5,922 bases of DNA, from the NCBI GenBank assembly GCA_009782725.1, contig WRIM01000040.1, positions 1 through 5,922 of the forward strand. The letters are read 5' to 3'. The DNA comes from Alphaproteobacteria bacterium (GTDB lineage: Bacteria; Pseudomonadota; Alphaproteobacteria; Rs-D84). Position numbers and translations under genes: made by a program. Shown here one piece after another: positions 1-5,883 of the stretch (position 1 is the first letter of the stretch; every line of letters begins with the position of its first letter). The notes beneath the pieces were generated by a model, which was given only the letters and a program-made list of their open reading frames with translations, was not told the DNA's origin and did no database searches.

Positions 1-1198
1 ACCCGATACTACGCCCGCGATAACGTTTACATCCGATCCGTCGGCGCTGGGCAACGGGATATTCACATTCGCGTTATTGCCGAACCAAGGGGTCGAATCT
101 ATTGTGAAACATGCGGCTGCGAACAATGATTCCCGCGTGCTGATTTTGGCGCCGGATACCAAAACGGGGTGGATGCTTGCCAATTCCGCGCTTGAATCTT
201 CGGCGCTTCACGGCGTGCGCGTTGTCGGAATGTATTATTACCGCGAAGGCGACATGGGAAGCATGAAGGAAGTCGCAGAAAGGGGCAGCATGTTCGTGCC
301 GCGCGAATCCGCGAATGTGCGGGCGAAAGAAATACTGTCCGACATATTGTTGACCCGCCAATTGTCCCCGAACGAAAGACTGTCCGTTAATAAACAACTT
401 GAAGCGCTGAACAAATCCGACACGGTTGGGCGCCTTCCATATGATGCGGTCTTGTTCCTTGGGAATGCGAACGATTCCAAGGCTTTGGCGTCGTTCCTTC
501 GCTATTTCGATGTGCCGACAAATACGGTTCGATTCTATGGCACCGCGATGTGGGATGCGAATTCCATGTTCTCGGACATGACCATGGCGGGGGCCCAATT
601 TGCATCATTGCCCCAAATATCCCAAGATTTTGCGCGGGTTTATACGGACGTGCGCGGAATCGCGCCAAATCGGATGAGCTCTATGGGATACGACGCGGCG
701 ATGCTTTCTATCAACGCGCTTATGTCCGGGGAATCGTTGCCGGGATATTTGATGAACCGTTCTGGTTTTGCCGGAATAGACGGGCTTGTGCGGCTTAAGC
801 CCAATGGCACAAACGAACGCGCGTTACAGATAATGCGCCTTGACGGAAGCGGCGCCCCAAGACTAGAAGTCGCCGCCGCGCGGAATTTCATGCGGCCGTT
901 GTATCAAACGACGACGGTGGATAACCGGAAATCAAGCGAAATCGGGATAACATACGGAATCAACCCAATGGATTATATAAATCTTCCGCTGAGCGTGTCG
1001 GGCGCGTATTCATCCAAAACATTTACTCTTGCCCCGCGCTCTACCGCGGGACAGGCACCGGTGATGCAATCGCCATTGATTGTTTTGCCCGAAGATGATT
1101 CGGATATTATTATGATTTCCGACCCGGATTACTCTCCGTATCAAATAGACGCGGTCGACCGTCGATATATAGAAGAAGTTACATTAACGACACGATAA
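1..1198 (+). CDS. Penicillin-binding protein activator (LpoA/YraM-like), 5' truncated
   Basis: The reading frame is open from base 2 and its start lies upstream of the window, so only about 398 C-terminal residues are visible. The sequence fits the type I periplasmic-binding fold used by LpoA-like activators of penicillin-binding proteins and by amino-acid ABC transporter receptors. Alternating strand and helix segments are visible: RVLILAPD, then a helix, then VRVVGMYYY; PYDAVLFLGN; VRFYGTAMWD. A 'GYDAAMLSINAL' helix follows, and the domain closes with GFAGIDGLVRLKPNGTNERAL, which is typical of alphaproteobacterial members. By family knowledge such proteins sit in the periplasm or outer membrane and stimulate peptidoglycan synthases. 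No lipobox can be checked because the N-terminus is missing. After MRPLY (near visible residue 300) comes a tail of nearly 100 residues, acidic near its end, that I do not recognise. No permease gene lies next to it in the window, which favours an activator over a transport receptor. The TTG at 77 is not the start, because coding-like sequence (ITFTSDPSALGNGIFTFAL) runs upstream of it. Confidence 0.8.
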   Translation, partial: PDTTPAITFTSDPSALGNGIFTFALLPNQGVESIVKHAAANNDSRVLILAPDTKTGWMLANSALESSALHGVRVVGMYYYREGDMGSMKEVAERGSMFVPRESANVRAKEILSDILLTRQLSPNERLSVNKQLEALNKSDTVGRLPYDAVLFLGNANDSKALASFLRYFDVPTNTVRFYGTAMWDANSMFSDMTMAGAQFASLPQISQDFARVYTDVRGIAPNRMSSMGYDAAMLSINALMSGESLPGYLMNRSGFAGIDGLVRLKPNGTNERALQIMRLDGSGAPRLEVAAARNFMRPLYQTTTVDNRKSSEIGITYGINPMDYINLPLSVSGAYSSKTFTLAPRSTAGQAPVMQSPLIVLPEDDSDIIMISDPDYSPYQIDAVDRRYIEEVTLTTR

Positions 1199-1222
1199 AA
1201 ACCGGACAAACGTCCGGTTTTT
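1197..1222. terminator. Bidirectional rho-independent terminator
   Basis: A perfect 11-bp inverted repeat (AAAAACCGGAC / GTCCGGTTTTT) flanks an AAAC loop. It has a GC core with A and T tracts on its two sides, so it reads as an intrinsic terminator on either strand. It sits between two convergent genes: it begins inside the TAA stop (1196-1198) of the rightward gene and lies 17 bases beyond the stop of the leftward gene. It therefore probably ends both transcripts. Confidence 0.9.
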
Positions 1223-1239
1223 AATCTCACAACATTGGC

Positions 1240-1602
1240 TTAAAAGCAACGGTTGCAGCGCGGTTGCGGCTGGGCCACTTGCTGAACTTGACGTTCTGCA
1301 TATGTTCCCGCCGGCACATAGACCGTTACCGGTTGATAAACCTGATAATGATTGATTACTTCGGTGTGCGTGTGAACGGCAATCGCGTCTGCGGCCGGTT
1401 GCGCGACCGGGGTCGGCTGGGCGGCGCGACGGCAACGGCTTTCCGATTTCTGCGGCACGACATATTGATAATTGTCATACGCGCGCGCGGTATTGCGTTG
1501 GTTGCACCAAGTCATTCCACCGTCGATGCATGCGTTGGCTGCGCTTGCGCTGCCTGCGGCTGCGAAGATTCCGACCAAGGATATTGCAATAACTTTTTTC
1601 AT
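1240..1602 (-). CDS. Small exported Cys-containing, Gln/Pro-rich protein (unknown function)
   Basis: The product is 120 residues and I do not recognise the family. A clear Sec signal peptide starts MKKVIAISLVGIFAAAGSASA, with predicted cleavage after A21 or A22 (SASA|AN or SAA|NA). The mature part, about 98 residues, has cysteines at 25, 33, 57, 116 and 119 (an odd number), the last two in a terminal RCNRCF. The middle is low in complexity: PTPVAQPAADA, then a His/Tyr/Val/Gln stretch (VHTHTEVINHYQVYQPVTVYVPAG), then QVQQVAQPQP. No transmembrane segment follows the signal, so a periplasmic, surface or secreted location is expected. The ATG at 1602 is chosen because an AAGGA ribosome site lies 7 bases upstream and the signal peptide begins exactly there. 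The frame is open further upstream to a TTG at 1668, but that TTG falls inside the -35 box. The gene is convergent with the LpoA-like gene and divergent from pgsA. Confidence 0.82.
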   Translation of the reverse strand: MKKVIAISLVGIFAAAGSASAANACIDGGMTWCNQRNTARAYDNYQYVVPQKSESRCRRAAQPTPVAQPAADAIAVHTHTEVINHYQVYQPVTVYVPAGTYAERQVQQVAQPQPRCNRCF

Positions 1603-1609
1603 ATCTTTT

Positions 1610-1614
1610 TCCTT
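1610..1614 (-). promoter_or_regulatory. Ribosome binding site fixing the start at 1602
   Basis: AAGGA on the minus strand lies 7 bases ahead of the ATG at 1602-1600. It decides this start over the upstream in-frame TTG at 1668. Confidence 0.75.
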
Positions 1615-1638
1615 ATGCGTTATCCCTCTACATTTTCC

Positions 1639-1668
1639 ATAATATAGCACCCAAAATACTATTGTCAA
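1639..1668 (-). promoter_or_regulatory. Sigma-70-type promoter for the small exported protein
   Basis: On the minus strand a perfect TTGACA (1668-1663) is followed by TATATT (1646-1641, 16-base spacer) or TATTAT (1644-1639, 18-base spacer). Transcription would begin near 1632-1635, giving a leader of about 30 bases that contains the AAGGA site. It is the closest match to consensus at the -35 in the window and suggests good expression. Confidence 0.75.
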
Positions 1669-1699
1669 GTTTTTTATTGAGAAATTTCACGACCAATTC

Positions 1700-1708
1700 T
1701 GATATAAT
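1700..1708 (+). promoter_or_regulatory. Extended -10 promoter of pgsA
   Basis: TGATATAAT is a perfect extended -10 element (TGn plus TATAAT). There is no good -35 at normal distance: the nearest, TTGAGA at 1677-1682, is 20 bases away. The TATAAT ends 6 bases before the pgsA ATG, so the expected start of transcription, about 7 bases past the -10, falls on or next to the A of the ATG. This implies a leaderless mRNA for pgsA. Confidence 0.7.
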
Positions 1709-1714
1709 ATAAAT

Positions 1715-2233
1715 ATGACTATTCCGTCCCAATTGATAATTCTTAGAATATTTCTGATACTGCCATTTCTGGCGCTTTTGGCGGTCGGCGGCGAGATTGG
1801 CCGATATGCCGCATTAACCATATTCATAATTGCCGCGGCAACTGACCTTTTTGACGGGGTAATCGCGCGCAAATGCAATCAGGTGACGGATTTTTACAAA
1901 ATCATGGATCCATTGGCGGATAAGCTTTTAATCTGCTCGGCCCTTATCGCATTATTGGCCGCGGGCGCAGTACCCGCATGGTTCGTAATTATGATAGTAT
2001 TTCGGGATTTTATTATAACCGGATTGCGACTTTTTATTATTAAAGAAAACGCCGTGCCGGGCGCAGTGATTACTGGTAAAATAAATACATTTCTTCAAAT
2101 GGCGTTAATAATCGTGATTCTTGCCGGGTATACGTCGCACATACTGATTTACGCGATTGTTTTGTTTACCATAATATCTTTGGCCGAGAATTTCATCCGC
2201 AATTTCGACACAATAAAACGGATAAAATTATGA
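1715..2233 (+). CDS. pgsA: CDP-diacylglycerol--glycerol-3-phosphate 3-phosphatidyltransferase
   Basis: This integral membrane enzyme of 172 residues (family usual about 180) makes phosphatidylglycerophosphate from CDP-diacylglycerol and glycerol-3-phosphate, the committed step to phosphatidylglycerol and cardiolipin. The CDP-alcohol phosphotransferase signature is at residues 44-69: D44, D47-G48, A51-R52, D65 and D69, with correct spacing. The second glycine of the motif is replaced by Tyr61. PgsA, rather than another member, is supported by the N-terminal IPSQLIILR, by R97-D98 leading to GLR at 103-105, and by GKINTFLQ at 121-128, like the GKxKTxxQ of PgsA. Hydrophobic segments cover about 7-25, 30-43, 71-96 and 127-157. 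The ATG at 1715 fits the usual N-terminus, but no Shine-Dalgarno precedes it and the extended -10 is 6 bases upstream, so it is probably translated from a leaderless mRNA. The stop overlaps the next gene by ATGA, so the two form one operon. Confidence 0.9.
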   Translation: MTIPSQLIILRIFLILPFLALLAVGGEIGRYAALTIFIIAAATDLFDGVIARKCNQVTDFYKIMDPLADKLLICSALIALLAAGAVPAWFVIMIVFRDFIITGLRLFIIKENAVPGAVITGKINTFLQMALIIVILAGYTSHILIYAIVLFTIISLAENFIRNFDTIKRIKL

Positions 2234-3033
2234 GCCATGAAGTCTTTATAACCGCATCCGGCATCAAATTGGCATATATTGCAAAGCCCGCACGCGGCGC
2301 AAAAATCGGCGTAATTATTGCGCATGGAATTACCGAGCACAAAGGAAGGTATAAAGAATTCATCGCGCGATTGCATGACGCGGGCATTTCCGTATTCGCA
2401 GCCGACCTTCGCGGCCATGGGGAAAGCGGCGGTCGGCCCGGCGACATTGAATCTTTCGATGATTATACCCGTGACTTAGACCAATTTGCGCGGCATATAT
2501 CAAATAAATACCCGGGGCTTAAAATCGCGTTGTTCGGGCATTCTTTGGGGGGACTTGTCACGTGCGCATACGCCGAACAAAATAATAACGCGGCCGATTT
2601 GATAATATTGTCCAGCCCTTCGTTAAAAATGCCGGGGATTATGAGAATTATTGGGCTGTGCCCCGCGTATCTCCGCCGGAGAATTTATATTAAAAAATTC
2701 TGGTCTGAAAGCGCCGAAATGTTGGACTATGCAAGATGCGACCCGCATACAACAAACCATGTCACATTAAACTTGGTTTATTCTTCGTTTATCAACGGCG
2801 TTCGCCGGGTTGTTAAAAATTACGGAAATATCAAGTTACCGGTTTTGATGCTTGGCGGGCGGCTTGACCCGTTGGTTAATTCCGGAAGACTTGAATCAAT
2901 CATGAACAAATTCGGAAGCACGGATAAAACGATTCTGATGTATGATAATGCCCGGCACAGGATTGTTCAAAACGCCGCCGCCGACATTGCGATTCCAGAT
3001 ATTATTAATTGGTTAAAAGCTCACAGTATTTAA
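2230..3033 (+). CDS. Alpha/beta hydrolase, monoacylglycerol lipase-like (lysophospholipase family)
   Basis: The product is 267 residues, of normal length for a monoacylglycerol-lipase-type serine hydrolase (Hydrolase_4). The oxyanion-side motif HGITEHKGRY is at 32-41, DLRGHGESGGRPG at 59-71 and the nucleophile elbow GHSLGG at 103-108, with Ser105. The acid is Asp213 in GGRLDPLV and the base is His243 in NARHRIVQN, so the triad is complete. A lid-like insert with basic residues (YLRRRIYIKK, 147-156) lies between strands, as expected for lipases. No signal peptide or membrane span is seen, so it should be cytosolic and could act on the inner membrane face. The likely substrates are monoacylglycerols or lysophospholipids; the exact one cannot be read from sequence. 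The start overlaps the pgsA stop by 4 bases, with only a weak CGGA site 7 bases upstream, so translation is probably coupled to pgsA. This pairing suggests phospholipid turnover (inference). Confidence 0.87.
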   Translation: MSHEVFITASGIKLAYIAKPARGAKIGVIIAHGITEHKGRYKEFIARLHDAGISVFAADLRGHGESGGRPGDIESFDDYTRDLDQFARHISNKYPGLKIALFGHSLGGLVTCAYAEQNNNAADLIILSSPSLKMPGIMRIIGLCPAYLRRRIYIKKFWSESAEMLDYARCDPHTTNHVTLNLVYSSFINGVRRVVKNYGNIKLPVLMLGGRLDPLVNSGRLESIMNKFGSTDKTILMYDNARHRIVQNAAADIAIPDIINWLKAHSI

Positions 3034-3525
3034 AAATTTCTCCATGTCACTAAACGACTTTAAAACTATGGGTTTCAGATGCGGGTATTTTTTCAGCGTG
3101 TCAAAATGCGGACGATAATCCGCGCGGAAAAGCATCCACCAAACCATGCTCCAATTAAATTCTTTTTCCGCGCGTTCAAGATTTCCGGGACGATTGCTTT
3201 CATCGCGCCAGGCGCGGCGCAAATACCGCCACACGCGCCGAAATTTATGCGCGCGAAGAATTATCACCGTATCCGCGCGGTCAAGGCGTTCGGACAAGTA
3301 TTGTTTGTACATGCCGTCTATTATCCAAGCGTCTCGCTTTAAAAATTCATGATGTTTCGCGCCGGTTTTTTCGACCGCATCGCGCACCCAATTGCTTCCG
3401 GGGATATGCGCAATCTGATCCATATATAAAACGGGATAACCGGTTATGCGCCCAAGTTGCTGGGCAAAAGTCGATTTGCCGGAATTAGAGCCGCCCATTA
3501 TGCAAATTCGTTTTCCGATTTTCAT
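3013..3525 (-). CDS. P-loop nucleotide kinase-like protein (FlaR / adenylate-kinase-related)
   Basis: The product is 170 residues from the ATG at 3525. The Walker A motif is GGSNSGKST at 11-19, after a hydrophobic first strand (KRICIM). It continues with a second strand ending LYMDQ at 33-37, WIIDGMYKQYLSERLDRADTVIILRAH at about 67-93 and an Arg-rich helix (RRVWRYLRRAWRD, 96-108) that may act as the phosphate-binding lid. This order matches small adenylate-kinase-like proteins often annotated as 'topology modulation protein FlaR', whose substrate is not established. A soluble cytoplasmic ATP or GTP binder is expected. The ATG at 3525 lies one base after the stop of the upstream gene (TAA-A-ATG) without a clear Shine-Dalgarno, so it is probably coupled. 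A TTG at 3540 would add five residues and overlap that gene. Its 3' end overlaps the convergent hydrolase by 21 bases, with no terminator visible between them. Confidence 0.82.
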   Translation of the reverse strand: MKIGKRICIMGGSNSGKSTFAQQLGRITGYPVLYMDQIAHIPGSNWVRDAVEKTGAKHHEFLKRDAWIIDGMYKQYLSERLDRADTVIILRAHKFRRVWRYLRRAWRDESNRPGNLERAEKEFNWSMVWWMLFRADYRPHFDTLKKYPHLKPIVLKSFSDMEKFLNTVSF

Positions 3526-3526
3526 T

Positions 3527-3874
3527 TTAGAAAGAAGCAAGTTTTACAGAGCCCGGCGCGGTGTCGGATGCCGGAGTTCTGAACAAATACCACATTACGC
3601 CGACAAATACGGCGCCCGCGGCAACGCCGATAAGTATTGATTTTGTCGCGTCGCTGTTTTTATTTTTGTTGGATACCGCGCGTCCGGTCGGATTATTGCA
3701 AAATGCCGGGTCGCCTTTGAATTCTCCGCAAGAGAACAGATTTACAGGCACATCGTCGCATACGTACATTCCTTTGCCGTCGGGCTTTTGGCACCAATTT
3801 ACCGCGCGCGCGTCCGATGCCATCCAGCATGATAAAATAATCGGCAAGATAAGAAATCGCGCAATTTTAACCAT
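3527..3874 (-). CDS. Small exported Cys4 protein with C-terminal membrane anchor (unknown function)
   Basis: The product is 115 residues of no family I can name. The N-terminus MVKIARFLILPIILSCWMASDARA is a signal peptide, with likely cleavage after ARA (residue 24). The alternative is lipidation at Cys16 (ILSC), but Leu at -2 makes a poor lipobox. The mature domain has exactly four cysteines at 28, 39, 49 and 59, near-regularly spaced (10, 9 and 9 residues between), consistent with two disulfides. A polar Asn/Lys/Ser linker (67-78, SNKNKNSDATK region) leads to one hydrophobic helix at about 79-98 (SILIGVAAGAVFVGVMWYLF), then a short tail. This predicts a Cys domain in the periplasm held to the inner membrane by the helix. 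The ATG at 3874 is chosen because AAAGGGGA lies 4 bases upstream. An in-frame ATG at 3910 lies within the promoter spacer and is excluded. It is the first gene of a unit with the P-loop gene. Confidence 0.8.
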   Translation of the reverse strand: MVKIARFLILPIILSCWMASDARAVNWCQKPDGKGMYVCDDVPVNLFSCGEFKGDPAFCNNPTGRAVSNKNKNSDATKSILIGVAAGAVFVGVMWYLFRTPASDTAPGSVKLASF

Positions 3875-3878
3875 AAAA

Positions 3879-3886
3879 TCCCCTTT
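3879..3886 (-). promoter_or_regulatory. Ribosome binding site fixing the start at 3874
   Basis: AAAGGGGA on the minus strand, 4 bases ahead of the ATG at 3874-3872, is a strong Shine-Dalgarno site. It selects this start over the in-frame ATG at 3910. Confidence 0.75.
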
Positions 3887-3898
3887 GAAGTCAAAATT

Positions 3899-3927
3899 AT
3901 AATATCGCATGACTTATCGGTCGTCAA
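3899..3927 (-). promoter_or_regulatory. Sigma-70-type promoter for the Cys4 protein / P-loop unit
   Basis: On the minus strand TTGACG (3927-3922) and TATTAT (3904-3899) are separated by exactly 17 bases, so both boxes are one base off consensus at ideal spacing. Transcription would begin near 3892, about 18 bases before the ATG. The -35 lies only 9 bases beyond the stop of the upstream kinase-like gene, in a 62-base gap with no obvious terminator, so read-through from that gene may add to expression. Confidence 0.75.
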
Positions 3928-3936
3928 CGCATATTT

Positions 3937-5883
3937 TTATTTGCTGAAAGACATTACCCTTTTCGAAATTCTTGGGAATTGCAGCGCAAGCCCCGCGGTG
4001 CCAAGCGGTTTGACAAGCTTTGAATTAACGCCGCCCTTGGCCGCGTCCAATACGCAGTTCATAATATCTTTATCGGACAATAAATCTGAATAATCGGACA
4101 GCGCGATAATCGCGCGCAATACGTTCAACATATAGTCCGGATTGCCGTGCGCGATAATCTGGTAGGAAAATTTGCCAAGCGATAATTTCCCGTCAGAGAA
4201 AGATTCTTTCAACGCGTTGCCCAATTGATACAAATCATTCGCCGCAGGCGCGTTCATCATCATAGAGCCGAAATCGAACAAACCAATGGAACGCCCGTTC
4301 GCGTCGATTTTCATTTGTCCCATGTGACGGTCGCTGTCGAATATTCCGCCGCGAAGGATGTGCGATATTTCCAAAGTGAAATAAGCGCGCGCGACTTCGC
4401 GTTTGAATTCGATATCTTCAATCTGGTCGAAATTTATGCCGGACGCGCGCGGCATCTGGGCAAAGCCCGCGCCAAAGTTATTCCAACCCATAACGTTAAG
4501 GTTATATTTATCTTTGCCGACCGTGATATGCTTTGGGTACAGCGCGGCCGCGATTTCATTTTGCTTTGCGCCGATTGTTAAATCCGTTTCAATCTCGGAA
4601 GATTTGCGCGCGTTGGATACCACTGATTCGAAAATATCCAATTGCCCCGCCAATGAACCGTTGGTGTTTAATTCTGCAAGCGCGTTTTCAAATACGATAA
4701 ATTCGTCGTTGGCCTTAATCGCCGCGCCGGGACGAAGTATTTTCACCACCGAGCCGTCGTTTTTTTCGACCGCGACAAAGTACGACGCGCTTCCCATTAT
4801 ATTGCCCATTTTGTCGGTGTCGGAAAACGCGCCCTTGTTTTCTTGCTTGTCCAGCCATTCGTACAATTCCCAACGCGCCGGGCGGTCTGCATCGGTTTTA
4901 AGCAAGCGTAATTCATTGCGCAATTCGAATGGCACTTGGGGGAATGCGGACATGCTTTGCCCAAGCTTGATCGCGGCAGGCCCCGCATTTTCCATAAACT
5001 TGCGCACGCCCGTCCATTTGTTTGTGTTCGAATTGCTGCTGTCTTGGCGGAATCCGCACATCATGGCGGTAAGCTTTATGCGGCGGGATTCTTTGGGGCT
5101 TGCCTTGATATATTCATGTATGAATTCTATGATTGTATTATCTTCGACAGAGCGCACTTTGTCCGGGAACATGCGCGATATTACATGCTCGAAAACCTGA
5201 ACCCAGTTTTCTTTGGCGGATTCATCGCGCGTAGTTATGTTGTTCATGATTTCGTTTATCACGAACGCGCGCGCCTCAAGATGAGACAGCGTGAATTCTT
5301 GATGAAACATATACAATTCATTTTCGGACAATCGAATCCAGCTTCGCTTTTTCTTTAACTCGGCCAATAATTTACGGCAATCCGACCGGTCGCCCGGCCC
5401 CATAAGAAAGTCGATTAAAAGATGCCCAAAGCCGTCGTCCCGGAATACTCTTTGAATTTCTTCGTATATCGCGCCGTATACGAAACGCGAGCTGAACAAA
5501 TCTTCTTGAATTGATTTTTCCGGTTTTAACAAAGCCGAAAGCTTTTTCTGAGACCGGGTTTTTTCGGCAAACATTTTCATAATGTCGTAATAGTCTGTTT
5601 TGTTGCCGCTGTACATCCGTCCTTTCAACGCTTTGACTTTTTCCAAATATTCGTCGCTTCCGTCGTCTTGGTGTCCGCCGACGGATTCAAGCATGGCGTC
5701 AGTCAAATGCCCGTAAACCGTATTGCGAAGAATCGGGTCGCTGATTCTGTGGTCGGAACGCGTCATGGCGACAAGCATAGAGAACCGCTGTTCGACCGGT
5801 TGTTGCAAGATTTCCGGCAAAAGCTGAGAAAACTTTTTATATTGAAGAATGCAATCCGCCGGGAACAAGCTTCGGTGCGTCAA
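3937..5883 (-). CDS. Divergent ABC1/UbiB (AarF)-type kinase-like protein with long N-terminal region
   Basis: The product is 648 residues from a TTG at 5883. The C-terminal half resembles the ABC1/ADCK/UbiB atypical kinase family. GPAAIKLGQSMS with K306-L-G-Q309 is the family KxGQ motif. GSAS at 364-367 stands where the Ala-rich loop is expected, and VVKILRPG carries the likely ATP lysine K381. E432-T-D434 fits the ExD motif and DFG is at 537-539. The catalytic loop, normally HxDxHxGN, reads D516-S-D518-R-H520-M-G-Q523: the aspartate is kept, but the first His and the metal-binding Asn are replaced. Residues 1-290 are charged, helical-looking and not recognised; ordinary UbiB has far fewer residues before KxGQ. 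No signal or C-terminal membrane helices are seen, unlike UbiB, so it is probably cytosolic. The start is uncertain: no Shine-Dalgarno precedes the TTG, the first ATG is residue 36, and coding-like sequence continues to an in-frame TAA at 5920-5922. A role in quinone biosynthesis should not be assumed. Confidence 0.75.
   Translation of the reverse strand: MTHRSLFPADCILQYKKFSQLLPEILQQPVEQRFSMLVAMTRSDHRISDPILRNTVYGHLTDAMLESVGGHQDDGSDEYLEKVKALKGRMYSGNKTDYYDIMKMFAEKTRSQKKLSALLKPEKSIQEDLFSSRFVYGAIYEEIQRVFRDDGFGHLLIDFLMGPGDRSDCRKLLAELKKKRSWIRLSENELYMFHQEFTLSHLEARAFVINEIMNNITTRDESAKENWVQVFEHVISRMFPDKVRSVEDNTIIEFIHEYIKASPKESRRIKLTAMMCGFRQDSSNSNTNKWTGVRKFMENAGPAAIKLGQSMSAFPQVPFELRNELRLLKTDADRPARWELYEWLDKQENKGAFSDTDKMGNIMGSASYFVAVEKNDGSVVKILRPGAAIKANDEFIVFENALAELNTNGSLAGQLDIFESVVSNARKSSEIETDLTIGAKQNEIAAALYPKHITVGKDKYNLNVMGWNNFGAGFAQMPRASGINFDQIEDIEFKREVARAYFTLEISHILRGGIFDSDRHMGQMKIDANGRSIGLFDFGSMMMNAPAANDLYQLGNALKESFSDGKLSLGKFSYQIIAHGNPDYMLNVLRAIIALSDYSDLLSDKDIMNCVLDAAKGGVNSKLVKPLGTAGLALQFPRISKRVMSFSK

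Noticed and set aside
1..1198. Branched-chain amino-acid ABC transporter receptor
   Set aside because: The fold is shared, but the GFAGIDG...NGTNER end and the lack of a permease or ATPase neighbour in the window fit a penicillin-binding-protein activator better. It cannot be excluded, because the N-terminus is missing.
1264..1647. Rightward open frame opposite the small exported protein
   Set aside because: The Cys/Arg-rich product has no start context, runs through the promoter region on the other strand, and is explained as a shadow frame.
1603..1668. 22-residue N-terminal extension of the small exported protein, starting at TTG 1668
   Set aside because: The TTG lies in the -35 box and the region contains the promoter and ribosome site. 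The signal peptide starts at 1602.
3875..3910. 12-residue extension of the Cys4 protein from an ATG at 3910
   Set aside because: This ATG lies between the -35 and -10 boxes, upstream of the expected transcript start, and a strong ribosome site serves the ATG at 3874.
3905..3930. Possible TGAC...GTCA hairpin as terminator of the kinase-like gene or an operator
   Set aside because: The stem is only four pairs with a nine-base loop and no T tract, and the bases are explained by the promoter.
4403..5200. Long rightward open frame of 265 codons opposite the kinase-like gene
   Set aside because: Its translation is rich in Ser/Leu/Ile with no motif, and it lies wholly antisense to a frame with clear kinase motifs. 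It is a shadow of the codon bias.
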